Source: Treponema sp.
GTDB lineage: Bacteria; Spirochaetota; Spirochaetia; Treponematales; Treponemataceae
NCBI GenBank assembly: GCA_024695475.1
Contig: JAILIC010000008.1
Coordinates: 1 to 64,000 of the forward strand
DNA: 64,000 bases
Reading direction: 5' to 3'
Part shown: piece after piece, positions 1-8,105 of the stretch
Numbering within the stretch: the first letter of the stretch is position 1
Layout: every line of letters starts with the position of its first letter
Program-made: the position numbers and the translations under genes
Notes under the pieces: generated by a model
Told to the model about the DNA's origin: nothing
Database searches by the model: none
The model's input: only the letters and a program-made list of their open reading frames with translations

Positions 1-62
1 ATATGTAAGTGATTCTGTTAGTAACTAATCATGAATTATATTCGTGAACTTCTTTACAAGTG

Positions 63-90
63 CGTAAAACAAATTTTAAGCTGTTTTACG
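63..90. repeat. 8-bp inverted repeat, hairpin-forming
   Basis: CGTAAAAC (63-70) and GTTTTACG (83-90) are perfect reverse complements around a 12-base spacer. No T-run follows, so a simple terminator is unlikely. It lies just before the C39-like fragment, at the edge of the visible part of the island. Its role is unknown. Confidence 0.45.
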
Positions 91-127
91 GAGCCAGAGA
101 GATAATGCCGGAGATTCTGCAAAAGGT

Positions 128-409
128 GTGTATGGCTGGAATATGTGCCAGCTGACAAGTTTAGCAATGGTAATGAACGCCATGGGAATAAAAAGAAAAC
201 GATCCAATTGTCAGTTTGAAGATGAGCTTTATAATATTGCTAATTTAGCAGGATATGGCGGAAGCCCTCCCCTCGATGCACGAAAATCACTTGAAAAGCG
301 AGGCGGAAAAGCGATTTCTTCAAAAAATGCCAAAGAGCTTGGCACCCAACGCTTATCAATTGACGGAAAAATCTGTTCAAATAGAAGTAAACCGAGGAAA
401 AACAGATGA
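128..409 (+). pseudogene. C39-like cysteine peptidase fragment
   Basis: The reading frame is open from about base 80, and GTG at 128 is the first plausible start. The encoded start, YGWNMCQLTSLAMVMNAMG, has the Cys-containing helix of C39-like (papain-fold) peptidases, with Gln directly after the putative nucleophile Cys. The remaining sequence of about 75 residues lacks a recognisable catalytic His/Asp block and ends in a basic tail, so the domain looks truncated or frame-shifted. Its stop overlaps the next start by four bases (ATGA), implying translational coupling. It could be the end of a secreted effector whose 5' part lies outside the window, or a decayed gene. The family call rests on one motif. 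Confidence 0.45.
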
Positions 410-735
410 AAGTAGATCATTATAAAATAATAAAAGATTCAAAAAAAATAAGTATACGAGCGTATGCATTTCCTAAGGAAGATTATGGAATTATTTATAT
501 ACAAATCAAATTGGCTGATTTACCTGCTGTTCTGGAAACATTAAAGAACATAGATCATGACCCTTCAAAAGAAGGTGTTGATGAAGAAGGGGATGGAAGG
601 TTTGTGAATGAACTGTTTTATAAGGAGGATGACGATTATCTATTATGTATAGAAACTAAATATGATTATTATGGGTACCATACTCCACTAGAGCTAAGAA
701 TTATGGCATTATGGGAAGATAAGAGCTCACTTTAA
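406..735 (+). CDS. small acidic protein of unknown family, probably truncated
   Basis: This encodes 109 residues and starts inside the stop codon of the C39-like fragment (ATGA overlap). No family was recognised. It has alternating beta-strand and helix pattern and an acidic centre (DEEGDGR, KEDDD). The frame stops at 733-735 directly after the first copy of a 37-bp direct repeat. Beyond the second copy the same frame continues with a sensible C-terminus to 891, so the ancestral protein was probably longer. A coupled partner of a peptidase-like effector could be an immunity protein, but that is inferred only from the arrangement. Confidence 0.5.
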   Translation: MKVDHYKIIKDSKKISIRAYAFPKEDYGIIYIQIKLADLPAVLETLKNIDHDPSKEGVDEEGDGRFVNELFYKEDDDYLLCIETKYDYYGYHTPLELRIMALWEDKSSL

Positions 736-792
736 TGTTGATCCTAACTCTGAAGAGAGCTAAGAATTATGGCATTATGGGAAGATAAGAGC
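690..792 (+). repeat. 37-bp direct repeat with 66-bp period
   Basis: Bases 690-726 recur exactly at 756-792, separated by 29 bases that contain stop codons. Both copies encode ELRIMALWEDKS in the same frame as the gene starting at 406. The period is 22 codons. It looks like a local duplication or recombination that broke the gene's 3' end. Confidence 0.85.
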
Positions 793-891
793 ATTAATAG
801 CCATGTATTTACAATTTCATATTGGACCTATGAAGAATTAAAGAACGAAGTGTGCAGATTAATAGATGAAATAGAAGAAGCTACTTCTTGA
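757..891 (+). pseudogene. displaced C-terminal segment of the gene at 406
   Basis: After the second repeat copy, the frame of the gene at 406 continues through ELRIMALWEDKS and then about 32 further residues, including TYEELKNEVCRLIDEIEE, to TGA at 889-891. It has no start codon or ribosome-binding site of its own. Removing the 66-base unit would restore one open frame from 406 to 891, so this is best read as the cut-off end of that gene. Confidence 0.6.
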
Positions 892-916
892 AGTAAAATT
901 CTGCTATACTGTCCGA

Positions 917-1150
917 GTGAAAATTCTTCTCGTTTCTGTAAATGCAAGTTACATGCATACAAACATCACTATCCGTGATTTTAAAACAATAAATCCGTCG
1001 CTTTCTAAAACAGAACAGCGGAAGGCAATTTGTAATGCCTCAAAATCTCTATGCAATAAAAATCCTGCATATGACAATTGTTTTGAAAACCGTGGAGAAG
1101 AAATATCAGAAAAGAATTTTGATATCGCATTAAAAAAGGCGGGGATATAA
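917..1150 (+). pseudogene. chimeric stub: radical SAM N-terminus joined to unknown sequence
   Basis: The first residues, VKILLVSVNASYMHTN, match how B12-binding-domain radical SAM proteins (the type with a C-terminal DUF4080) commonly begin. After about residue 20 the similarity stops and the sequence becomes a Lys/Asn-rich segment of about 55 residues ending KKAGI, with no radical SAM CxxxCxxC motif. The GTG start lies 6 bases after a TATACT box (905-910), so the stub may carry the promoter of the original gene. It looks like a recombination joint between a core gene's 5' end and island sequence. The family call for the first 16-20 residues comes from memory of the family, not an alignment. 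Confidence 0.5.
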
Positions 1151-1181
1151 TAAAGTTAAATACTAACAGGAGAAAAATGTT

Positions 1182-3458
1182 ATGTCAGATATTCCATGGT
1201 CAAAAATCATTGCAGAAAGTTTTTATTACGATACATTCTATGCTTATATTATAGAAGAAATTTCAGAAGGAATCATTCTTCATGGCTGGTCAAAAAGTTA
1301 CGACAACACGGCTTACAGGGAAGGTTCTCTTTTTCTTAAACCTGAATGGGTAGTTCAAGTAATCAACTTGATTCGCTCAGTTCCAAAAAAAGTTCTTGAT
1401 CGTGGAGACGGTCCTGAAGGAACTTATGGCGGTGAATGGGATCGAAGCCTTGAAATTCCTGCTGATGATTTAGAAAAGTATGAAATCAATCTTTATGCAA
1501 AAAATGTATATTACGAACGCTCTTCACCAAAACTTGAAATCAACATTATTGTTACAGATCCAGCAGTAAGTGATGAATTTAGCGACGACTATTTCCCGGA
1601 ATATCCGCTTTTAAAAGACAGAGATAGAATCGGGATTAAACATGGATATGATGTTGAAGGTTATGTCCGCGATGTAGAGCCTGTCCTCCATGAGCTTGAA
1701 AAATATGTTCCAGAGAGTAACAAATCAAAAATCCTTGAGCCCATTGGAAAAATCAAAACTGAGCTTGAAGAAAAATTTGAATGGTATCTTGAAAAATGCC
1801 GCAAAGATAAAGACATCATAAAAATCCCTGAAATCAGATGGATTAAAAAACAAGTTGGAGATAAAAATTACGAAGTTACTATGGCCATTTTTTATGATAA
1901 AAAAATTGACAGTCAGAAAACAATAACATGCACTGCAAAAGAAATGGCCATGGCTTCAAAATATTTTGCAACCTGGGTACTTGATATAGAAACAATTCCG
2001 TATAAAAAAAGCAATCAGTTTATAGAACTTGAAATTTCTGAAAGCAGCCGTTATAAAAAACATAAAAACGTAAAACTTCTGATCAAAAACATAAATGATT
2101 TTTTTGAAGTTCCATTTATGTATGATAAAGAAAATATGAATCCCATCCGTCATCCTTTTTATGACTTTATAAATTATACGGAAGCAGAAAAAATACACCT
2201 TCATTATCCAAGAAAACTTCATGCATTTTTTATTGATGAATACTTTGCCCTAAAATGGAATACAGATGAATCGGCAAAAATAGATGAAGAACATTCAAGA
2301 AGACTTTATGTTTCCCTGCATGGTTTTGTTCAGTTCTATCATGTTCTTATGTATATTAAGTCAATAGAAACTGATATCAAAGAAATTGAAGCTAAAAAAG
2401 CCGGTCCCTTTAGATTCTGGTATAGTAAAGATGAAAACGAAGGAACAGTTTATTTTTCAATCACAAATGAAGACGTTCATAACAGCTACAATAACAGGAT
2501 TGATTTTACCTGTTTCCCGGAAGAGTTTGCTCAGGAATTTGAAAAGATTTATATGCTCGTTGAAGCAAACTGCTTAAGATATTCCTTTGAACATCCGAAC
2601 TTTGGAATAAAAACTGATTTCAACCGGATTAAGTGGGATACTCTTTACAACAGTGCAAATAAATTTTGGTTTTTTACCTGGAATTTTGAAGGCGAAGACA
2701 CAAAACACGAAATAAATCTTTCTAAAGAAAAAATCTATAAGATACAGGAATACGCCTTCTGGTGGTGGCGCGCAACAGAGCACAAAACAGAACTTTCTTT
2801 TGAAGATGAAAAAATTTATTTTGAGATAAATCCGAAATCCGATAATCCAAAACTTGGAAGAATATTTTTAAAATTCAAAGATAAGAAAAAATCAAATGTA
2901 GACGCATATTTTGATCTTGCAACCGGCTGCAATCTGCCAAAAGATTTTTGCAGCTGCCAGTATAACGAAATAGTGCGCCGTGTTCAGCTTGATACAGATC
3001 CTGATTTAACTGACAGAATACAGGATTACCACAAGGAAGATTTTAAGTCTAAATCTGATTATGTGTGCTTTAATTATTGGGACAGCAAATACAATGTTTA
3101 TGACCAGACAACTGAGCATTTTTTTGCACTGGATAAATCAGAATTCGCAGATTTTCTTGAATCAATAAAAGAACTGTATGAATTTCTGAGTAACACAAAA
3201 AATAAGATTTCTTTCTTACTCGATAAAGAAGTTGAAAAAAAATATGACAGAGAAGGCTATTCAATCAGTATTTATAAAAAAGGACTTGATACAGATGAAG
3301 CTGACATTACTAATGATGACGATCTTCCCCTGTATTTTATAATCAGCTCAAGATGCAGAATAATCCGTTGTGACAGTTTTTCAATAGTTGGTACACGCAA
3401 AATCCTGCTTTCACAGTTCAAAGAATTATTAACTGCACTGGAATCTGTATCAGAATAA
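1182..3458 (+). CDS. large modular protein of unknown function (758 aa)
   Basis: An AGGAG-type ribosome-binding site precedes the ATG by a few bases, and the frame is long and uninterrupted. There is no signal peptide or clear membrane segment, so it is probably cytoplasmic. The protein is rich in Lys, Glu, Tyr, Phe and Trp. It appears to repeat a beta-strand plus amphipathic-helix module; helix-like elements include LKPEWVVQVINLI, CTAKEMAMASKYFATWV, CFPEEFAQEFEKIYMLV, LSKEKIYKIQEYAFWWW and LDKSEFADFLESIKELYEFL. No enzymatic motif was found. Codon and base use are A-rich on the coding strand, unlike lysS next to it, which suggests transfer. A multi-domain immunity-type protein is one possibility; no function can be assigned. 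Confidence 0.8.
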   Translation: MSDIPWSKIIAESFYYDTFYAYIIEEISEGIILHGWSKSYDNTAYREGSLFLKPEWVVQVINLIRSVPKKVLDRGDGPEGTYGGEWDRSLEIPADDLEKYEINLYAKNVYYERSSPKLEINIIVTDPAVSDEFSDDYFPEYPLLKDRDRIGIKHGYDVEGYVRDVEPVLHELEKYVPESNKSKILEPIGKIKTELEEKFEWYLEKCRKDKDIIKIPEIRWIKKQVGDKNYEVTMAIFYDKKIDSQKTITCTAKEMAMASKYFATWVLDIETIPYKKSNQFIELEISESSRYKKHKNVKLLIKNINDFFEVPFMYDKENMNPIRHPFYDFINYTEAEKIHLHYPRKLHAFFIDEYFALKWNTDESAKIDEEHSRRLYVSLHGFVQFYHVLMYIKSIETDIKEIEAKKAGPFRFWYSKDENEGTVYFSITNEDVHNSYNNRIDFTCFPEEFAQEFEKIYMLVEANCLRYSFEHPNFGIKTDFNRIKWDTLYNSANKFWFFTWNFEGEDTKHEINLSKEKIYKIQEYAFWWWRATEHKTELSFEDEKIYFEINPKSDNPKLGRIFLKFKDKKKSNVDAYFDLATGCNLPKDFCSCQYNEIVRRVQLDTDPDLTDRIQDYHKEDFKSKSDYVCFNYWDSKYNVYDQTTEHFFALDKSEFADFLESIKELYEFLSNTKNKISFLLDKEVEKKYDREGYSISIYKKGLDTDEADITNDDDLPLYFIISSRCRIIRCDSFSIVGTRKILLSQFKELLTALESVSE

Positions 3459-3486
3459 TTTTTTTTAAGGAGAAAAAATACAGCTT

Positions 3487-3600
3487 TTGGTTGATGACAA
3501 AAATAATGTCCGGGATTTTAATATTCTGGATTTACGTGATAATGAAGTCTACACTCTTGAAGATTTAATCGGCGCAATACAATTTTCGCATGAGCGTTGA
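3487..3600 (+). pseudogene. short orphan fragment after the modular protein
   Basis: A good Shine-Dalgarno (AAGGAG, 3467-3472) follows the stop of the 758-aa gene, but no ATG follows in register. The open frame reads LVDDKNNVRDFNILDLRDNEVYTLEDLIGAIQFSHER from a possible TTG at 3487. A second tiny frame (ATG 3590, MSVDKGGFPDPDSRNSLNTN) overlaps its end, consistent with a frameshift in a formerly longer gene. It is too short to classify and is probably a remnant of another island gene. Confidence 0.4.
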
Positions 3601-3817
3601 CAAAGGTGGTTTCCCGGATCCTGACTCAAGAAATAGTCTGAACACAAATTAAAAACTAAACTTTCCTTCTTCGGTTCACGCAAAGCCTTCAGAAGCAACT
3701 CACCAAAAGAAAATTGTGATTTTTACTCTAAAAATATATGGAATTTTGTGATAAGGCGTGATCTTCTCAATTCATGGAATATACACTTCGTAGAAAGATT
3801 GAAGCTTTTTCTATTCC
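3601..3817. other. non-coding tail of the accessory island
   Basis: Apart from the small overlapping frame ending at 3652, no gene, tRNA or strong hairpin is visible here. Bases 3617-3632 (GATCCTGACTCAAGAA) resemble 740-755 (GATCCTAACTCTGAAG), another hint of shuffled fragments. Confidence 0.4.
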
Positions 3818-3846
3818 TTGTATAAACCTGTGTATATCTATATAAT
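3818..3846 (+). promoter_or_regulatory. lysS promoter, probably leaderless
   Basis: TTGTAT (3818-3823), a 17-base spacer and a perfect TATAAT (3841-3846). The lysS ATG at 3856 follows 9 bases after the -10 box, so transcription should start at or within a few bases of the ATG. There is no Shine-Dalgarno. Confidence 0.8.
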
Positions 3847-3855
3847 AGAAAAACT

Positions 3856-6045
3856 ATGAGTACTAATGAAAAGAATCCGCTCCTGTGTCATTGGGCTGAT
3901 CAGGTTGCAGAAAAAATTATCAAAGAACGTGGCGATCTTGATTTGTATACATGTGCTTCCGGTATTACACCTTCCGGAACTGTCCATATTGGTAATTTCC
4001 GTGAAATTATGACAGTTGATTTGATCGTTCGTGCTTTGCGTGATCGTGGTAAGAATGTCCGATTTATTTATTCCTGGGATGATTATGATGTATTCCGTAA
4101 AGTACCGGCTAATATGCCCAATCCTGAAATTTTGCAGAATTACTTGCGCTATCCTATAACAATGGTTCCTGATACAACAGGTCGTAATGAAAATTATGCT
4201 CGTCATCATGAGGTTGATATCGAGCAGGAACTGCCTCGTGTTGGTATCCATCCAGAGTTTTTATATCAGGCTTCACGCTATCGTGCAAACCGCTATACCG
4301 AGGGCATGAAAAAGGCTATGCAGAATCGTGAGCTCATCAAGCAGTGCCTGAATGAGTATCGTGATGAGCAGCATAAAATGAAAGCGGAAGATGAATACTG
4401 GCCAGTAAGCGTTTTCTGCTCAAAGTGTAATAAGGATACAACCCAGATTACCGGTTATGATGGTGAGTATGGTATTTCATATAAGTGTGAGTGTGGTAAC
4501 GAAGAAACTGGCGATTTGCGTACATTTAAAGGCTTTAAGCTCGGTTGGCGAGTTGACTGGCCGATGAGATGGAACGAAGAAAAAGTTACTTTTGAGCCAG
4601 GTGGCAAGGATCATATCAGTCCTGGTGGTTCATACGATACTGCTAAATTGGTTTCTAAGCGTATTTATAACTGGCAGGCACCTGTTACCATGAAATACGA
4701 CTTTGTTTCATTGAAAGGTATTCCTGGTAAGATGTCTTCATCAAAGGGTAAGGTTATTGCATTGCCAGATGCATTAAAAGTATATCAGCCGGAATTGCTG
4801 CGTTATATTTTTGCTGTAAATAAAGTTGATCATGAGTTTGCCATTAGCTTTGACCTTGATGTTATTACTATGTATGAAGCTTATGATCGTACCGAGCGTA
4901 TTGCATGGGGTATCGATAAGGCAAAATCTGAAGATTTGGCTAATAAAGAAAAGAGAATTTACATCTTGTCACAGGTAGAGCCAGGTATGCCAAAGGTTAT
5001 GCCATATCAGGTTCCATTCCGTCAGTTGACAACATTGTTACAGACATATTCTGGTAACATTGATGCTGTTATTAAAGCATTGGGTAATGTAAAACCTGAG
5101 CAGGAAGAAACCTTACGCCATCGTTGTGAATGTGCATGGTACTGGATTCAGCATTCAGCTCCTGATTGTGCTCCTGAGTTCTGCTTTGCACTCCGCAAGG
5201 AGGGTACTAAAGCTAAGTTGCCACAGGATTTAGCTAAGGCTGTTGCTAAAGTTTTGAGTGATGTTGTGCCAAAGATTGACACGTTCCAGGTTGATAAAGA
5301 CTGTCAGGAAGCAATTTATGCTGTTGCAAAAGAACTTGATATTGATCCAAAAGCTTTGTTTACCGCTTTGTATCAGGCTTTGATTGGTAAAGATCAGGGA
5401 CCTCGTCTTGGAAGCTTTATGCGAATTATCGGCAAGGCTCAGCTTGAAAAGCTTTTGTCAAGCGTTGAAGGTGTTTCTGAGGACGAACTTAAAAAAGTTG
5501 CTTCTAATAAAAAGCTTACTCCAGCCGAAATTGACAAATTGCCATTGGCAGAACGTTTTAGTCGCCGTGTAATTCTTAAGGTTAGCAAAATTGAAAAAGT
5601 GGAGCAGCATCCAGGTGGAAGCTTCCTTTATATACTGACCTTAAACTGTGGTGATGATGAGCCTCGTCAGATTGTAAGTTCAATCGTTAAGTTCTATAAG
5701 CCTGAGGAACTTTTAAATCGTAATATTGTTCTTGTTTACAATTTAAAACCTGCTAACTTCCGTGGTGTTCGTAGTAACGGCATGCTTCTTGCAGCAAGCG
5801 AAGGTGGTGCAGATGACCATGACACCTGCGAGGTTATCTTTGCTGATGACTTTGAAGTGGGAACTGTGCTTGAACCAGAAGGATTTTCTGTTCCAGAAGA
5901 AGAGCTTTGTTTTGTAAAGCCTGATAAGTTTGCTGAAATGTCACTTTGTACAAAAGATGGTTTTGTAGAAATTGATGGTAAAAAAATTGGAGCAAACGGA
6001 AAATATATCAGCGTAGAAAAATATAAAAACGGTTCGATACATTAA
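3856..6045 (+). CDS. lysS: class I lysyl-tRNA synthetase with C-terminal tRNA-binding domain
   Basis: This cytoplasmic enzyme charges tRNA-Lys using ATP. Visible class I signatures are HIGN (residues 44-47) and KMSSS (about 292-296), plus a Cys cluster CxxC...CxC near residues 188-215 that probably binds zinc. Spirochaetes are known to use the class I (archaeal-type) LysRS. At 729 residues it is about 200 longer than a typical class I LysRS. From about residue 565 an OB-fold tRNA-binding domain (EMAP-II/Trbp111 type, as at the end of MetG) follows, with FSRRVILKVSKIEKVEQHP and LKPANFRGVRSNGMLLAA. It has its own promoter and ends at a strong bidirectional terminator, so it is a single-gene unit. 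The start is fixed by the promoter and the family N-terminus. Confidence 0.95.
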   Translation: MSTNEKNPLLCHWADQVAEKIIKERGDLDLYTCASGITPSGTVHIGNFREIMTVDLIVRALRDRGKNVRFIYSWDDYDVFRKVPANMPNPEILQNYLRYPITMVPDTTGRNENYARHHEVDIEQELPRVGIHPEFLYQASRYRANRYTEGMKKAMQNRELIKQCLNEYRDEQHKMKAEDEYWPVSVFCSKCNKDTTQITGYDGEYGISYKCECGNEETGDLRTFKGFKLGWRVDWPMRWNEEKVTFEPGGKDHISPGGSYDTAKLVSKRIYNWQAPVTMKYDFVSLKGIPGKMSSSKGKVIALPDALKVYQPELLRYIFAVNKVDHEFAISFDLDVITMYEAYDRTERIAWGIDKAKSEDLANKEKRIYILSQVEPGMPKVMPYQVPFRQLTTLLQTYSGNIDAVIKALGNVKPEQEETLRHRCECAWYWIQHSAPDCAPEFCFALRKEGTKAKLPQDLAKAVAKVLSDVVPKIDTFQVDKDCQEAIYAVAKELDIDPKALFTALYQALIGKDQGPRLGSFMRIIGKAQLEKLLSSVEGVSEDELKKVASNKKLTPAEIDKLPLAERFSRRVILKVSKIEKVEQHPGGSFLYILTLNCGDDEPRQIVSSIVKFYKPEELLNRNIVLVYNLKPANFRGVRSNGMLLAASEGGADDHDTCEVIFADDFEVGTVLEPEGFSVPEEELCFVKPDKFAEMSLCTKDGFVEIDGKKIGANGKYISVEKYKNGSIH

Positions 6046-6062
6046 TCGACTGTATCTGTAAC

Positions 6063-6110
6063 AAAAAAAAGGTCTGCTTTGCACGAGATGCATTGCAGAC
6101 CTTTTTTTTT
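6063..6110. terminator. bidirectional terminator between lysS and the cupin gene
   Basis: GGTCTGC (6071-6077) pairs with GCAGACC (6095-6101), flanked by an A-run (6063-6070) and a T-run (6102-6110), so it can stop transcription from both convergent units. Confidence 0.9.
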
Positions 6111-6121
6111 ATAGGGTGCGG

Positions 6122-6475
6122 TTAATCCAGTTTTGGATTTTCCACTTCTGTCTTGTCTTGCTGTTGGTATGGAGCAAGTGAAGATACCATTCTCATAACA
6201 GCTGAAGATCTGTTAATGACGTAATGCACTTCTTTTGGCTCAATGTGTATAAACTGTCCTCTTGTGAGATGATGAACAACGTTATCTACAACGATATCAA
6301 CTTCTCCTTCGAGGATGTAAAAGTTTTCTTCCATGATATCATGATAATGTGCTCTAAAGTCCTGTCCTGGTTGAAACTGTACTATTGCAAAATTCATGCG
6401 TGGTCCCTTCATTAGGTACTTTGGACCGCTATCTCCAAATCGATATTCTTTGTCTTTTTCGTCAACGATATACAT
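6122..6475 (-). CDS. cupin-domain protein of the Lsr operon
   Basis: A 117-residue single-domain cupin, last gene of the leftward lsrR-lsrK-cupin unit. Metal ligands fit the cupin pattern: H43 and H45 (AHYH), E49 or E50, and H84 (KEVHYV), with the LEGEVDIVV strand between. Cupins are beta-barrel enzymes or binding proteins, often isomerases or dioxygenases. The gene follows lsrK by 35 bases. No lsrG homologue, which would isomerise phospho-AI-2, is present in the cluster. A role in handling phospho-AI-2 is therefore plausible but inferred. There is no signal peptide, so it should be cytoplasmic. Confidence 0.85.
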   Translation of the reverse strand: MYIVDEKDKEYRFGDSGPKYLMKGPRMNFAIVQFQPGQDFRAHYHDIMEENFYILEGEVDIVVDNVVHHLTRGQFIHIEPKEVHYVINRSSAVMRMVSSLAPYQQQDKTEVENPKLD

Positions 6476-6510
6476 AATAAAACCTCCGTAATAATGCTTG
6501 TCTAGTCGTA

Positions 6511-8088
6511 TTAGTTATGTTTTGCACTGCCTGGTGCTGCCCACATGTATTTTGTTGCACCGGCATCTGCAAGATCGAGTTGTGCTTTGTATACAGTACG
6601 CCATGTGTCATAGAGTTTCATGTACAATGAATGGTTATTCATGTCTGGTTGTAATGTGGTTTCTATTTTTACCATAGCCTGAGCTGCTTCGTCGATGTTT
6701 TTGTATATACCGACACCAGTTGCTGCTATCATGGCAGCTCCGAGAGCTGTTGCTTCTTTTACGACTGGTACACGAACTGGTAATCCGATTACGTCTGCGA
6801 CTATCTGGCTCCAGAGCTTGCTTTGTGCAACGCCACCGCCAATTGAGATTGTTTTTGGTAGCTTGCCCGTTGCTTTTTGGATTTGTAAAATGTGTCCATA
6901 AGTAATCAGTGCTGTGTTTTCCAAAATGGCTCGATAGAATGTGTATTTATTGTATTTGTCGCTGTCGAGTTCAAAGTTGGTAAATGTTGGTGCTGCATGG
7001 CGCCATGAACCAAAGTCCATGATGTCACTGAATGTACACATCATGCCATAACTGCCAACAGGTATTTTTGCGGCGTGCTCGTCCATAATGCAATAGGTAC
7101 TTGTATTTTTTTCTTTGGCGAGTTTCTTTTCTTCTTGACAGAATGCGTCACGGAACCAGCGCATGACGAGTCCTGGTTTAAATGCAAGTGCTTCGTATTG
7201 CCAAAGATTTGGTTGTACGTGACAGTTAACACGAATAGAAAAATTATCAGCAATCTTTGGAGAGTCGGTATTATATTCATATTGCCAGAAGGAGCCTCCA
7301 AAAATGGCACCTTCATTAGCTTGTGTGATACCTACTCCGATGGTACCGAGTTGTGCGTCTCCTCCGCCAACGATCAATGGGGTGCCTTCTGCCAGTCCTG
7401 TTTCAGTTGCTGCTTGTTTGCTTACGACACCTGCAGTTGTACCGCTCTCTTGTATGTCTGGAAAGATATCATTGCGCAGATTACAGCGGTCTGCTATTGT
7501 GGTATCCCATTTGCGTGTTGCAAGTGAAAAGAAACCATTTGTTGAGCCGTTGCTTGGCTCTACAATAAGTTTACCGCTCATTTTGTAGATAAGCCAGTCA
7601 TTGAACATACCTACTTTTGCTGTTTTTTTATAAATCTCAGGTGCATTGTTTTTGACCCAGAGTATACGAGGTATGGCGCTGAGTGAGTATGTCTGTCCTG
7701 ATTCAAGGTACAGGTCGTGCTCAAGTGCTGGTGACATGTTTTTGAGTTGCAAAACTTCATCAGTGCTACGGGCGTCTACGTTTGCACATGCCCAGATTTC
7801 TTTGCCTTGTGCATCATAGAGTATAATGCCTTCTCTCATGCATGTTGTAGAAATTGCTGCAATGTCAGTATTGCTAATTCCTGTTTCTTTTAATACTGCG
7901 GAAATGCATGATTTTGCCAAATTCCAGTTTGTTTCCCAGTCAAAATTCATGCTTCCTGGATATCGAGGATCTTCTGTATGTGTCCATTCTCTTTGTGAAC
8001 ATCCGATTTGATTGCCTTTTGTGTCGAAAATGACAGCTCGTACTGAACCAGTTCCGGCATCGATGGCCATAACATATGAACCAGCCAT
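6511..8088 (-). CDS. lsrK: autoinducer-2 kinase LsrK
   Basis: This FGGY-family sugar kinase phosphorylates imported AI-2 (DPD), trapping it in the cytoplasm and producing the ligand that relieves LsrR repression. The 525 residues match LsrK of E. coli (about 530) throughout: AIDAGTGSVRAVIFD at the N-terminus, then CMREGI, IWACANVDAR, VEPSNGSTN, VGGGDAQLG, TMRWFRDAF-like MRWFRDAFC and SIGGGVAQSKLWSQ. Both actin-like halves and the ATP-binding loops are complete. It lies 17 bases downstream of lsrR in the same operon. A ribosome-binding site (AAGGAGA) precedes the ATG. Confidence 0.95.
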   Translation of the reverse strand: MAGSYVMAIDAGTGSVRAVIFDTKGNQIGCSQREWTHTEDPRYPGSMNFDWETNWNLAKSCISAVLKETGISNTDIAAISTTCMREGIILYDAQGKEIWACANVDARSTDEVLQLKNMSPALEHDLYLESGQTYSLSAIPRILWVKNNAPEIYKKTAKVGMFNDWLIYKMSGKLIVEPSNGSTNGFFSLATRKWDTTIADRCNLRNDIFPDIQESGTTAGVVSKQAATETGLAEGTPLIVGGGDAQLGTIGVGITQANEGAIFGGSFWQYEYNTDSPKIADNFSIRVNCHVQPNLWQYEALAFKPGLVMRWFRDAFCQEEKKLAKEKNTSTYCIMDEHAAKIPVGSYGMMCTFSDIMDFGSWRHAAPTFTNFELDSDKYNKYTFYRAILENTALITYGHILQIQKATGKLPKTISIGGGVAQSKLWSQIVADVIGLPVRVPVVKEATALGAAMIAATGVGIYKNIDEAAQAMVKIETTLQPDMNNHSLYMKLYDTWRTVYKAQLDLADAGATKYMWAAPGSAKHN

Positions 8089-8105
8089 TATATTCTCCTT
8101 ACTAT

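Noticed and set aside
63-90. Inverted repeat as an integron attC site
   Set aside because: Treponema denticola carries a chromosomal integron, and the island has cassette-like small genes, but GTTTTAC does not fit the GTTRRRY core and no second copy was found at the other gene borders.
7075-7527. 150-aa frame on the + strand within lsrK
   Set aside because: It is antisense to a full-length, well conserved kinase and has no ribosome-binding site or recognisable domain.
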